In this document: positions 20,928 to 30,326 of the stretch, piece after piece
Numbering within the stretch: the first letter of the stretch is position 1
How the letters are laid out: each line of letters opens with the position of its first letter
Assembly (NCBI GenBank): GCA_036426205.1
Contig: CM071571.1
Span: 114,437,306 to 114,501,305, forward strand
DNA: 64,000 nt
Source: Ascaphus truei
Lineage: Eukaryota; Chordata; Amphibia; Anura; Ascaphidae
Reading direction: 5' to 3'
Notes under the pieces: generated by a model
Databases searched by the model: none
Seen by the model: the letters and a program-made list of their open reading frames with translations, nothing else
What the model was told of the DNA's origin: nothing
Translations under genes and position numbers: made by a program

Positions 20928-22022
20928 AGAGGTTTATAAACAACTTTGTGATCGTACCTGCTACCAAGAACTGCCTGGTGATCCAACCTCACAATTTAAA
21001 CTCAAGTTGGATAACATTTTGGCAGAATCATTTGCAGTTGGCACAATTACAAAACGCAATTATGAAGGTTTGGTTTCCAAATATCCAGTGGTCCCAACTC
21101 TGTATCTGCTGCCTAAGATAAACAAAAATCTTTCCCACCCCCCAGGACGACCTATTGTCTCTGGCATAGGGGAGTTATCGAAGCCCATCTGCCGTTTCCT
21201 TGATTGTTTTATTCTGACGACGTGCGATGTGAAGAGCCTTTACACCTATATCCCACACCAGATGGGTTGCACGCCGCCAGGTATTTTTTCTCGATGCAGA
21301 ACCTGAGTTCGAATCTTGTTGACACCTTATGCAATTCTTATTATTTGTCCTTACACATAATTATTTTGTGTTTAAGAATTCCTTTTTTCTTCAAATCAGG
21401 AGAACGGGATTCACTTTTGGTTCCCAAGGCTCACAAATGCGAGGACTCCGTGATTCGCTTTATTGGCACATACAACTGCCAATCCTACTGCATCTAGTAC
21501 GTTCTTGAGCTCCAAAACCAAACAGGAATTTACTAAATGCGTCATGCGTTCGGCTTGCCAACACATGTCTCAAACATCTAAATTCTTGCCAACACATGTC
21601 TCAAACATTTAAATAATAACCTTACGCTTCACCAAATTAGGGCCAAAAAAGATCATGCGGAGGGAGCGACATGCGCACCCTCCTATGCAAATCTCTTCCT
21701 GGGGTGGTGGGAAAGAGAGGTGGTATTTACAGATGAGAATACCCATCTCACCAGTCATGTCTTGTTGTGGTTGAGGTACATTGACGACATCTTCATTCTC
21801 TGGCAGGGTTCTGCCACAGAGTTTGGAATGTTCGTCGATGTCCTATACCACAACGGGCACAATATCAAACTCACATCACAGTGGAGTAAGAGCAGTGTGG
21901 AGTTTCTGGATCTTTTGATCTGTATTGATAAAGATGGACATATCGCAACCGATATTCACAGAAAACAAACAGCGACCAACTCAGTCCTACATGCGTCAAG
22001 TTCACACCCGTGCACCAAATGA
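20928..22022 (+). pseudogene. PLE reverse transcriptase of PLE-F
   Basis: The RT is in at least two open pieces (20928-21306 and 21720-22022). The first has the PLE-typical LPKINKNLSHPPGRPIVSG fingers motif and IGELSKPICRFLD. The second has RYIDDIF, keeping both catalytic aspartates. Between them lies a foreign block (about 21397-21620) duplicated from the later linker. Sister copies in this window (44.4-45.6 kb) show what the uninterrupted order should be. Confidence 0.8.
21397..21588 (+). repeat. misplaced duplicate of PLE-F linker block
   Basis: This block matches 22176-22363 (GATTCACTTTTGGTTCCCA through CATGTCTCAAACATCTAAATT) with only a few changes. The proper location is after the RT, so the copy inside the RT is the misplaced one. 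Distance between copies is about 777 bp. Confidence 0.8.
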
Positions 22023-22238
22023 ATGGTATACCGGGTGGGGAATTCTTACGGCTCAGGTGCAATTGTTCTATCAAGGAGATTTTTCTTGGCAGAACTTAAG
22101 AACTTAAAAAGCGGTTTAAATATCGCGGCTATAGTTATTAACAGATCAATCAGGATTTCCACACTGGTCTCTCCAGGGAGAGGGATTCACTTTTGGTTCC
22201 CAAAGCTCACAAATGCAAGGACTCCGTGATTCGCTTTA

Positions 22239-22764
22239 TTGGCACATACAACTGCCAATCCTACTGCATCTAGCACGTTCTTGAGCTCCAAAACCAAACA
22301 GGAATTTACTAAATGCGGCATGCGTTCGGCTTGCCAACACATGTCTCAAACATCTAAATTCTCTAATAGTAACAGGACAAAAGAATTTAACATCTTATTC
22401 TCACTTAATTGTAAGTCCAAAGGGGTTATTTTTTACTTGAGTTGCCCTGCCATTTGATATATGTGGGCATGACTACGCGTGAACTACGGTTCCGCGTTTT
22501 GGAGCATGTCCGCACATCAAAAATGCACAACGTGATGTCTCAGCAAGCAAAAAGATCACCTCAGTTGCACGACATTTTATGTCAATTCATAACTCTGATG
22601 CCTCGCTACTGTCTGCCTTTGCTATTGACAGGGTCTCACTGGGTATTAGAGGGGAAGACCTGGAGAAATGTCTTTACAAAAAGAATGTACAGTCGGTGGT
22701 CACCCAACTTGGTTCCCTCATGCCCCGTGGTCTTAATGACTACATGGCATATGCCATGTTTCTC
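22239..22764 (+). pseudogene. PLE GIY-YIG endonuclease region of PLE-F
   Basis: Frames at 22239-22457 and 22442-22767 give VIFYLSCPAI, a stop, then YVGMTTRELRFRVLEH, the GIY-YIG core. It is followed by VSLGIRGEDLEKCLYKKN and GSLMPRGLNDY, the conserved PLE C-terminus. A stop inside the motif and a frame change separate the pieces. Zinc-binding cysteines before the domain are not evident. Confidence 0.75.
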
Positions 22765-22867
22765 TAGGTCTCCACCCTCCCTGTGGATTTCCCTTCAGCA
22801 TCTCTTTTTATCCTTTACTCTCCTCAATACTGCTTTTTTCAAAATTAAAAACATATTTTTTTAATAT

Positions 22868-23590
22868 TTTTATATTTTTTACTGTAACTCTTTTTTATTG
22901 TATCTGTTCTGCCCCCTGTGTGTACTGTCTGGGCTTTTTGCCCCCCCCCCCTTTTTCTTCAGTGGCTGTATGTGTGTTTCTTTGGTATCTGTCTCATACC
23001 TACTCGGACTTTGTCTATATGTTTCACATTGTCACATATTTATGGCACTTGGTGGTCTGTATTGTATTTTGTGTATGCTTTAATTTAAAGTAATTACTTA
23101 TTTGATAGTTTCAGGGCATGTTGTTCTGTCGCTATACTCAGACAACCATGCAAGCATCCTTATTGGCCCCTGCCTGCCTCGTGACTTTGTGTTTCCAATC
23201 CAAAGCTGTGTATGATGCAGATGTCTTTGAAGCTCTAGCATCGCGGCTAATTGGCCACTTGAATAATCTGACCTGACGCCTCATACAGCGCACCACATTA
23301 CAAATTTGCGCACCATCTCTGAGAGATCACTCCCGGAAGAAGCCAGCAATGGTGAAACGGCCGTTTCTCTCATTGTTCTTCTTTGCCATCGATTTATGAT
23401 TAATACATTTTGATATTCTTTGTTTAGCTTTGTGTATATTTTGGATCTGAGTGCATTTCAATATTATAAGTGATATATGTGTGGTGTGGTGAAAAATAAA
23501 TATTATTCTAGAATTAATACTCTAAAATATGTTGTGTATATAATAAAATATTGTGCAAAATAGCTAAAACAACAAACTAAAAAGAACACA
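22868..23590 (+). repeat. PLE-F 3' region and terminal repeat
   Basis: T-rich untranslated sequence after the PLE C-terminus, then a terminal-repeat section with a decayed hammerhead at 23320-23375. No other coding similarity. Confidence 0.55.
23320..23375 (+). ncRNA. decayed hammerhead-like motif
   Basis: CGGAAGA replaces the core CTGAAGA (U4 to G). Stem II GCC/GGT, GAAA and a palindromic AACGGCCGTT follow. GAGAGA upstream and TCTCTC downstream could still close stem I. The U4 change would be expected to abolish cleavage. Confidence 0.45.
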
Positions 23591-24320
23591 CTCTAGACAT
23601 ATATAGAAAAGAGTGTGAATGCATAAATAAATTTCAAATGAAAAAACTTGTGCAAATTGTCCAACCCTAAATGAGTCCTAATAAGTTCATAAAGGACGAA
23701 TTGAAAGTCCAGGGGTCCAAGGCTGCTCTCAGATAGAAAAACCAATTCCAATGGAGATTCTATTGAAACGAGAAGAAAACAGAGAGCACACGCCCCATAG
23801 CGTAAAATTGTACATTTAATAAAAAATAGGGATGTGTTGTTTTGTGGAATTTGATGGAATGATGGAATTTTTGTGTTGTTTTTTGTTATATACAATTAAC
23901 TAAATATAACAACAAACCATAACGTAATAGTGACAAAGAATAATTCCAAAATATATGTTCCACTTTAAACAAAAATCCAGAGAGAGAAGAGTCCCAGGTG
24001 AAGATCCAGAGAGAGTTGTGCAGCTTCAAAAAAAGTGGTATAGCTAAATACGAATCTAAGAAAAAAAAAAACAGAAGCGCAAGGTCCATAGCACGTAACT
24101 GTTTAAACAATAAAGTACATTTATTTAAAAAACTGCAGCCCAAAGGAAATGCACTTACGGGATTAAAAATAAGCAACCAAACATGGGAGAGAAATCTCTA
24201 TGTGTAGTCATCTGCAAGGGTGAGGGGTGTCCCAGGTAGGCAAGGTGCATCTTGTCCCCTGATGTCCCCAAGAACCCCTGACGAAGTCACCCTTGTGTGA
24301 CGAAATGCATAGGGTTGGTG
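23590..24320 (+). repeat. PLE terminal-repeat modules ending in a hammerhead
   Basis: Two related modules (23590-23890 and 23890-24275) each contain a GCGCA(A/C)G..CCATAG box, also seen at 50455 and 54705 in PLE-D. The second module is the inverted partner of 30340-30545 and is followed directly by a hammerhead (24274-24316) in plus orientation. Confidence 0.65.
24274..24316 (+). ncRNA. hammerhead ribozyme, consensus core
   Basis: CCC, core CTGACGA (24278-24284), stem II GTCAC/GTGAC, GAAA (24302-24305), TGCATA, GGG. Every invariant core position fits CTGANGA...GAAA, and CCC/GGG closes stem I. ATGCAT is a palindrome, so stem III is only 2 bp unless two copies pair. Cleavage would follow the ATA triplet. 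Confidence 0.75.
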
Positions 24321-25188
24321 ACGTCATCGCGTTTCTGTGTGTCTATACACGGAGTCCTGGGCGTCCCTGTGTTGCGCCGGTGCTGCCCGCAGACCAAACC
24401 CGTCCCCTGAGCTGAAGGGGGAAGTGGTAATATACGCACCGCAGCAAAGGGAGCATGTCCGGAGTGTGGTATAAAGTGTTGCCAGGCCAGGTGTAGTAAG
24501 GTAGACAATACTTGCCGGTACCGGTTGTAGAGATAGAGCGAAGAATGCCTTGCCGAGGTCAGGGAGTGGATTCGGAGATAGGTCGTAGTCCAAACCGTGT
24601 TCAAGGGGTTACCAGAGTGAGCGTTGTCCAAGGAGTGTCGAGATCGAGAGCCAGAGGGGGTAGTCGTACAAGCCGCGTCAGAACCTGTGAAAACACTGAG
24701 AGAATCCAGAAGTACTTCCATACAGAGACTATGTCGAGCAAAGACTGAGAGCAGAGAGGAGCTAGATAAAGCAGTAAGGTCCAATTAGGAACGGAGGCGG
24801 GACAGGAAGAGCTACAGGGAGACACTGCAGATTGGTGAATGCATAACAGGCCAGGTGAGTCTTGTTGGTAACCTGAGTATGCTCGTGTGGTGTGCGGGGG
24901 CGAAGCCTGAGGTCCGGGGGACGGGAAGAAGAGTGTGCAGAATGAGCGCGCTCCGTAACGCGTGCACACGCGTGGATCGAGCCAGTGGATGGTGCAGGTG
25001 TGCGCGCGGGAAAGCGTGTGCGCGCCCGGCACTGAGAAGAGGAATCGCCGAGGAGAGTGATCCCGCGACGGCGGCAGGGGCGGGGAGCCGCAGAGGTCGG
25101 TAAGGCAGGATTTTTTTGTGTGTCCAGGAACTCCCTGAGGGGAGAGAGTGCTCTGTGTGGGGTGCGCGGAGGACGCCGATTCCTGACA
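24320..25188 (-). repeat. 3' LTR of gypsy element 3 (far end approximate)
   Basis: Begins TGTCAGGAATCGG on the minus strand at 25188, directly after the purine-rich tract GAAGAGGGGGG. A 134-base piece of it (25055-25188) reappears at 30071-30217 inside gag. The distal end is blurred by the hammerhead and terminal-repeat sequence of the host PLE before about 24320-24400. Confidence 0.7.
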
Positions 25189-25202
25189 GTACCCCCCTCT
25201 TC
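25189..25202 (-). other. polypurine tract of gypsy element 3
   Basis: On the minus strand GAAGAGGGGGGTAC lies immediately before the LTR start TGTCAGG, the expected place for the plus-strand primer. Confidence 0.75.
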
Positions 25203-25239
25203 AGAAACGGCCTCAGGACGGTCCATGAACGGTTTCTCT

Positions 25240-25376
25240 GGAAACCTTTTCCTGAAGGACTTAAGAAGGGCCGGGGCATGAATGTCCATTAAAGGTACCC
25301 AGGATCTCTCTTCAGGGCCAAAGCCCTTCCACTGCACCAAGAACTGGAGCTGGCCCCTGGATAGGCGAGAATCCAA
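25240..25376 (-). pseudogene. pol: chromodomain at the end of element 3 pol
   Basis: The segment SRLSRGQLQFLVQWKGF, then GPEERSWVPL, then LLKSFRKRFPEKP is a chromodomain fold signature (hydrophobic strand, LVxWKG, W of the aromatic cage, C-terminal helix). It follows the integrase C-terminus, which defines chromoviruses and, from family knowledge, steers integration toward marked chromatin. A single TAA in frame at about 25408 separates it from the preceding segment. Confidence 0.8.
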
Positions 25377-25406
25377 AAGAGAGTGAACTTCGTATTCCTC
25401 GTTATT

Positions 25407-25640
25407 TTAGACAGTAATGGGGTCCGGTTTATGAGTCTGATCCGGAAAGAAGTGACTGGAGATGAATGGTTTTAAGAGGGATACATGAAAGACATTGGGA
25501 ATCTTCATACTGGGTGGTAGTTGGAGCCGGTATGCCACGGGATTGATTTGTTCACAAATAGGGATGGGACCCAGGAACTTAGGTGCCAGTTTAGGAGATG
25601 GTACCTTGAGGTGGATATTCTTAGAGGAGAGCCATACCAA
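25407..25640 (-). pseudogene. pol: integrase C-terminal (GPF/Y-like) region, element 3
   Basis: Contains VWLSSKNIHLKVPSPKLAPK, FLGPIPICEQINPVAYRLQL and NVFHVSLLKPF, the conserved end of gypsy integrases where the strand order ends in HVSLLKP. It ends in a TAA just before the chromodomain. Another TAA near 25748 separates it from the integrase core. Confidence 0.85.
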
Positions 25641-25745
25641 ATCCCCTGGTTTGTAACTGGGCGCCGAACGACGACGACGATTGGCCTGTAGTTTCGATCT
25701 GAGGGAGGAGTCAAGAAGGGTAGACTGAATCCTGGACCATGTGGT

Positions 25746-26459
25746 TTAGAGGGAAGAAATGCGTTCATCTATGGCTGGTACTCCAGAAGGGATGTTGGGG
25801 ATGGGAAGATAGGGAGGGTGGAACCCATAATTTATAAAGAAGGGCGACTCCCAGGTGGCCTCATTTTCGGCAGAATTGACGGCATACTCTGCCCAAGAAA
25901 GGAGTTGAGCCCAATCATCCTGGAAATCGGATATGAAACATCTCAGGTACTTCTCCAGGCATTGATTGATTCTCTCAGTTTGTCCATTGGACTGAGGATG
26001 ATAGGCGGAAGAGAAAGAAGAAGAGATGCCCAATCTCTTCGTGAAAGCTCTCCAAAATTTGGATACGAACTGAGAACCTCTGTCAGAAACAATGGACGAA
26101 GGGATCCCATGAATCCGGAAAATGTGCTCCGTAAAGATATCAGCAAGGGCGGGGGAGGTGGGTAATCCTTTAAGTGGAATAAAATGGGACATCTTCGAGA
26201 ACCTGTCCACGACCACCAAGATAGTGTTCATTCCTCTGGATCTGGGCAACTCCACGATGAAGTCCATCGAAATGTGGGAGCAGGGGCGGTCAGGAACTGG
26301 AAGAGTTTGTGGTATGTGGGAATGAACCCCAAGTGTCCGGTGCTCCAAATGTCCACAATGGGACTGGTACAAGTGGTGTGTAAATAGTCTCTGATGCATA
26401 TATAGAGGAATATGAACGGCTACTAGGCAGGCCTGAAGATCCTGTGTAGAGGGGAACAA
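25746..26459 (-). CDS. pol: integrase catalytic core, element 3
   Basis: The open frame of 237 residues contains the rve core from about residue 60: HISMDFIVELP (first Asp), VSDRGSQFVSKFWRAF (second Asp) and AYHPQSNGQTERINQ (catalytic Glu). All three D,D35E residues are kept. The first 50 residues belong to an insert that separates the core from its zinc-binding domain. The enzyme would join element cDNA to host chromosomes. Confidence 0.85.
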   Translation of the reverse strand: MFPSTQDLQACLVAVHIPLYMHQRLFTHHLYQSHCGHLEHRTLGVHSHIPQTLPVPDRPCSHISMDFIVELPRSRGMNTILVVVDRFSKMSHFIPLKGLPTSPALADIFTEHIFRIHGIPSSIVSDRGSQFVSKFWRAFTKRLGISSSFSSAYHPQSNGQTERINQCLEKYLRCFISDFQDDWAQLLSWAEYAVNSAENEATWESPFFINYGFHPPYLPIPNIPSGVPAIDERISSL

Positions 26460-26913
26460 CAGCCAGGCTCTGACAGGTAACGATATAAATGCAACCTGGG
26501 TGGGGGGCTAGTGTACAGGGGAAATCCTGAGACAAGAAAAGAGGCAACCGGAGGCTACCCCTCTCGTGTACTCACGCTGGAAACGCCTGCTGCCCTTACC
26601 CGACCCGGTCTCTTCAATGCCTGTGCCTGGCTGGTCCCATCTCCTCGGGCGTCGCGCTGGCGTGTGACGTCATCCCCGAGGGCCGACAGCTATGCTGCGG
26701 ATGGTAGTGGAGAAAGCACTGCGTCAAAGCGGTCTTGTATCTCCTTAGGCAGGCGTAGGGGATAATTGCAGTGTGCTCATCAGGAGGGGAATCTTGAAGG
26801 TCAGCTCCCAGCTCTGCGTAGTCGTTTGCGTGCTCCACACCGATAATCGCAGTAACGTGGAGTTTAGTTGGTGGGTGGTCCTGTTGCTGTGACCACCCAC
26901 CAACTAAACTCCA
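26301..26913. repeat. insert of about 610 bp in the integrase gene
   Basis: AGGAACTGGAAGAG occurs at both edges (about 26288-26302 and 26914-26928), looking like a duplicated target. Between them the integrase frame is lost. One edge is a perfect hairpin: 22-bp arms at 26859-26880 and 26891-26912 with a 10-base loop. Part of the left edge (to about 26340) still reads as integrase-like, so the exact left boundary is uncertain. Family unknown. Confidence 0.55.
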
Positions 26914-26929
26914 AGGAACTGGAAGAGGT

Positions 26930-27258
26930 AACAGAAAACCCTGAGGCTTTTGACGGAGAGTCTTGCTTTGAGCGCACGTGGGGCAGGCACGGGTAAACTC
27001 CAGAATATCTTGAGACATCCTTGGCCACCAGAAATTCCGATAAATGAGATCAGTAGTCTTTTTAAAACCTGGATGACCTGCAGATTTAGAGGAGTGACCC
27101 CAAGACAGGACCTCTGGAACAAATTTGGAAGGTACGAAGAGTTTGTTGTCGGGAACGACCAAGTCCTTGGGAATGCGTCTCTGGGAGTGCAAAATCTTGT
27201 CAAGATTCTTGAAAGAAGACGTGGCGAGAATCCTCTCTTGTGGAAGGATAGTCTCCAA
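26930..27258 (-). pseudogene. pol: integrase zinc-binding domain, element 3
   Basis: GHSSKSAGHPGFKKTTDLIY and FWWPRMSQDILEFTRACPTC form the H2C2 module (H, H, C, C) of gypsy integrases. The frame continues through QKPQGFLLPLPVP and then runs into the insert at 26913. Confidence 0.85.
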
Positions 27259-27399
27259 AGGTTCCTCTGGTCTCTCTTCAGAAGAATGTATTTGGGAGAG
27301 TGCGTCTGCCTTTACGTTTTTGGTCCCGGGGATATAGGAAAGGTGAAAATCTAATCGAGAGAAAAAAAGAGCCCAACGAGCCTGTCGTGGACCAAGGCG

Positions 27400-28401
27400 T
27401 CAAGCGTTTTCTATGTAAAGAAGGTTCTTGTGGTCCATGAGAATAGTAAACGGCTCTTTCGACCCCTCCAGCAGGTGTCTCCACTCTTGAAGAGCCATTT
27501 TCACGGCCAGAAGTTCCCTGTTACCCACGTCATAGTTCCTCTCGGCTGATGAGAATTTCTTGGAAAAATATGCACAGGGATGTAACTTATCTTGAGGCGT
27601 GGGTCTCTGAGAAAGAACGGCTCCATCGCCGCAATCAGAAGCGTCGACCTCCAGGACGAAGGGAAGTTCAATGTTGGGATGACGGAGAATAGGTGTGGAT
27701 ATAAAAGCTTCCTTGAGTGTCTCGAAGGCGGAGATGGCCTCGGATGACCAAGCAGAAGGATCAGCTCCTCTTTTGGTGACCGCAGTGAGGGGTGCCACAA
27801 TGGTAGAAAAACTCCGTATCAACTTACGATAGTAATTAGCGAACCCTAAAAAATGTTGTATGGCCTTGAGAGAATTGGGTCTTGGCCATTCAGTGATTGC
27901 TTGAAGTTTACCGGAGTCCATCATAAACCCCTTATCGGAAATGATGTACCCCAGGAACAGAGTAGAGGTCTGATGAAAGTTGCACTTCTCCAGTTTGGCG
28001 TACAAATGGTGTTCACAGAGACGGGAAAGGACGTAGGAGGTGTGGCGTATATGGTCCTGGAGATCTTTGGAAAAACTCAGGATATCATCCAAGTATACTA
28101 TAACAAAAATATTGAGTACCTTACGAAATATGTCGTTGATTAAATCCTGGAAGACAGCGGGAGCATTACATAAGCCGAAAGGCATTACAAGATACTCGTA
28201 GTGTCCACTACGCGTGTTGAAGGCCGTTTTCCATTCATCCTCTTTCCTGATGCGCACCAGGTTATAGGCACCACGTAGATCCAACTTGGAAAAAATCTTG
28301 GCCCCCTGTAATTTATCGAACAGTTCGGTAATAAGGGGAAGGGGGTAACGATTTTTGATAGTTATGTGGTTCAAACCCCTGTAATCGATGCAAGGCCTCA
28401 T
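27400..28401 (-). CDS. pol: reverse transcriptase and RNase H, element 3
   Basis: 333 residues open. RT motifs: [52 protein letters not shown] and the catalytic [10 protein letters not shown] (YxDD). RNase H begins at [19 protein letters not shown] with its first Asp, followed by [14 protein letters not shown] (Glu) and [15 protein letters not shown] (Asp). The frame starts just after a frameshift near 28450, so the fingers N-terminus is in the adjacent frame. The most complete RT of the chromovirus type in the window. Confidence 0.9.
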   Translation of the reverse strand: MRPCIDYRGLNHITIKNRYPLPLITELFDKLQGAKIFSKLDLRGAYNLVRIRKEDEWKTAFNTRSGHYEYLVMPFGLCNAPAVFQDLINDIFRKVLNIFVIVYLDDILSFSKDLQDHIRHTSYVLSRLCEHHLYAKLEKCNFHQTSTLFLGYIISDKGFMMDSGKLQAITEWPRPNSLKAIQHFLGFANYYRKLIRSFSTIVAPLTAVTKRGADPSAWSSEAISAFETLKEAFISTPILRHPNIELPFVLEVDASDCGDGAVLSQRPTPQDKLHPCAYFSKKFSSAERNYDVGNRELLAVKMALQEWRHLLEGSKEPFTILMDHKNLLYIENA

Positions 28402-28604
28402 TGACCCGTCCTTTTTCTTGACGAAGAAAAACCCAGCCCCTGCTGGGGAATTGGAGTGACAATAAAGCCTTTCTTGAGATTCTCCTGGATATATTCATCC
28501 ATATCGTGAGATTCTGGTAATGACAAGGTGTAGGTTTTGGACTTGGGTAGGGAGTAACCTGGAACCAGATCGATCGGACAATCGTAAGTCCTGTGTGGCA
28601 GCAA
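28398..28604 (-). pseudogene. pol: pre-RT linker and RT start, element 3
   Basis: YDCPIDLVPGYSLPKSKTY and [19 protein letters not shown] match the pre-RT segment of element 1. The frame goes wrong within the proline-rich PIPQQG stretch and the RT continues in another frame. Confidence 0.8.
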
Positions 28605-28667
28605 AAGATCTGACTGTACCTTATTGAAAACGTCCCGGAATTGGTGGTAAACAGAAGGTAGAATAAC

Positions 28668-29261
28668 TTAGGGAACAGAGGTATTGGCCAGCAGTTGATG
28701 AGTCTCGCCTGACCTCGGCCTCCAGGAGATGGGAGCAGAGGAAGTCCAGTCAATGAGAGGATTGTTAAGCTGTAGCCAGGGAAGACCAAGGGTGATGGGT
28801 ATCCCAGGAGCGTGAATGGCATCGAGAAGTAAGATCTCCTTGTGCAGATGTGAGGACAGAAGCAAGGGGGCCGTCTCTAAGGAGATGTGGGCCGGGGTAA
28901 GAGGACGTCCATCGATACCGACGAGTGCGATGGGAACATTCTTCCTCACGAGCGGTATGCGGTTTAACCTGGCAAATTCAAGGTCCACGAAATTTCCTCC
29001 AGCTCCTGAGTCAATGAAAGCGGCGGTAGAAGTCTGGAACTTATCGCCTGAAAGGGAGACTGGAAATGTAAGTTTCTTAGGGAGTTCAGCTTTATGAAGG
29101 GGACGTGGAGACATTACACCCAGAGAGAGCCCCTCTGTACTCACTGGGTGTTCCCGTTTCCTGGACGCAGTGGACACTCCTGAACCAGATGCTCCATGGA
29201 TCCGCAGTAGAAACACAATCCCCCGGCGTGGCGGAACTGCCGTATCGGTGTGCGGATGCAT
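28668..29261 (-). CDS. pol: retropepsin, element 3
   Basis: Open frame of 197 residues. Catalytic motif AAFIDSGAGGNFVD (DSG), the hydrophobic ILLLDAIHAPGIPITLG and the GLPWLQLNNPLIDW end common to chromoviral proteases are all present. It overlaps the zinc-knuckle frame upstream, which lies in another frame. Confidence 0.85.
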   Translation of the reverse strand: MHPHTDTAVPPRRGIVFLLRIHGASGSGVSTASRKREHPVSTEGLSLGVMSPRPLHKAELPKKLTFPVSLSGDKFQTSTAAFIDSGAGGNFVDLEFARLNRIPLVRKNVPIALVGIDGRPLTPAHISLETAPLLLSSHLHKEILLLDAIHAPGIPITLGLPWLQLNNPLIDWTSSAPISWRPRSGETHQLLANTSVP

Positions 29262-29491
29262 TGTACCCCCAATTGCATTGGCTCTGGCAACTCCAGTGCA
29301 GAACGAAGATGTGTGGTAGCACTTGGTGGAGCAGGAGTGCTGCTGGGAGTACTGGAAAACGGAACTTGAAAGTTATGGAAGCGAGTGCGCTGATGCTCTG
29401 AGCGGCGTATCTGGATACGTTGATCCCACTCGGACGGCCAAATCAATGAGGATCTCCAATTGATCCGGCCTGCATTGGGGCGAGAGTTCAT
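29141..29491 (-). pseudogene. gag: gag zinc knuckle, element 3
   Basis: GLCFYCGSMEHLVQECPLRP is an intact CX2CX4HX4C knuckle. Upstream PFSSTPSSTPAPPSATTH is the proline-rich linker. Out of frame with the capsid segment. Confidence 0.85.
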
Positions 29492-30017
29492 CCTTGATGG
29501 GATCTGCCAGGCCTTGCCAGAATACGGAGACGAGAGCCTCTTGTCCCCAGTTAGTCTTAGCTGCTAGAGTCCGGAATTCCACAGCATACTGTGTCACCAT
29601 TCGCTGAGTGATCTGGAGAAGAGAAACAGATGCCATCTCCCGACGAGCAGGGGAATCGAATACTTGTTGGAACTCTGCTTTAAATGCCGGGTAATCTTGG
29701 GTAAGATCAGAACGTCGCTCCCAAACCGGTGAAGCCCAAGCTAGGACGACGCCAGTGAGGAGGTTATAAATGTAGGCTACCTTCTTGCGACCAGTATTGT
29801 AGAGATGGGGGGCCATTTCAAACTGCACCTCACACTGGTTTAGGAAACCCCTACATTCTTGTGGTTCACCCGCATAATGCTTGGGGGAAGGAATCCTTAC
29901 ATCGGAGCTGCTAACTGCGCTTGCAGAGTGGGGGCTTACATCTGGCGAGGTCGCGGTCGGTACTCGGTCTGAGAGTGCTGTGACCTGGCGTGTAAGTGCC
30001 ACAATTTGATCCGCCAT
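29373..30017 (-). CDS. gag: gag capsid, element 3
   Basis: 214 residues: QIVALTRQVTALSDRV (coiled coil), then SPKHYAGEPQECRGFLNQC, AYIYNLLTGVVLAWASPVWE, AEFQQVFDSPARREMA, YAVEFRTLAAKTNWGQEAL and VFWQGLADPIKDEL. This is the Retrotrans_gag core that also underlies the domesticated PEG10/RTL genes of mammals (family knowledge). The coding sequence extends upstream to about 30070, where an LTR fragment interrupts it; the true gag start is probably near 30264. Confidence 0.9.
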   Translation of the reverse strand: MADQIVALTRQVTALSDRVPTATSPDVSPHSASAVSSSDVRIPSPKHYAGEPQECRGFLNQCEVQFEMAPHLYNTGRKKVAYIYNLLTGVVLAWASPVWERRSDLTQDYPAFKAEFQQVFDSPARREMASVSLLQITQRMVTQYAVEFRTLAAKTNWGQEALVSVFWQGLADPIKDELSPQCRPDQLEILIDLAVRVGSTYPDTPLRASAHSLP

Positions 30018-30070
30018 GGTCTGGTTTTGCTGAAGCAGATTGGAGAGAAACTGTTGAAGTTCGGTCTGGG

Positions 30071-30217
30071 AGTGATCCCGCGACGGCGGCAGGGGCGAGG
30101 AGCCACAGAGGTCGGTAAGGCAGGATTGTTTTCAAGCATGGGTTATAACAATACATGGTCTCCCCGAGGGGAGAGAGTGCTCTGTGTGGGGAGCGCGGAG
30201 GACGCCGATTCCTGACA
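30071..30217 (-). repeat. LTR fragment lying inside gag of element 3
   Basis: This stretch matches 25055-25188 of the 3' LTR, including the terminal TGTCAGGAATCGG, with a short extra piece in the middle. On both sides gag-like coding continues: MEQLPALKMQLARLQ at 30264-30220 and QTELQQFLSNLLQQNQ below 30070. So a piece of the element's own LTR end sits within the gag N-terminus. Confidence 0.7.
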
Positions 30218-30326
30218 CCCTGCAATCTAGCTAGTTGCATTTTGAGTGCTGGCAACTGTTCCATGCTGAGAACAGAGGACCTGGAGATACTGATTGACTC
30301 AGTTCCTTGGCGCCAACTCGTGAGAG

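Larger units (their letters stand above)
20928..22764 (+). mobile_element. Penelope-like element, broken coding part (PLE-F)
   Basis: Plus-strand translation gives, in order: YELEVYKQLCDRTCYQELPG (20928), an RT block with LYLLPKINKNLSHPPGRPIV (about 21090-21150), CDVKSLYTYIPH (21224), the RT catalytic block LRYIDDIFILW (about 21770-21805), SVEFLDLLICIDKDG, then the linker, a GIY-YIG segment and the C-terminus. A duplicated block and many frame breaks make it non-functional. Confidence 0.85.

Noticed and set aside
24762..25376. 204-residue frame as a separate protein
   Set aside because: Only the first 45 residues are chromodomain; the rest reads through the LTR in one frame.
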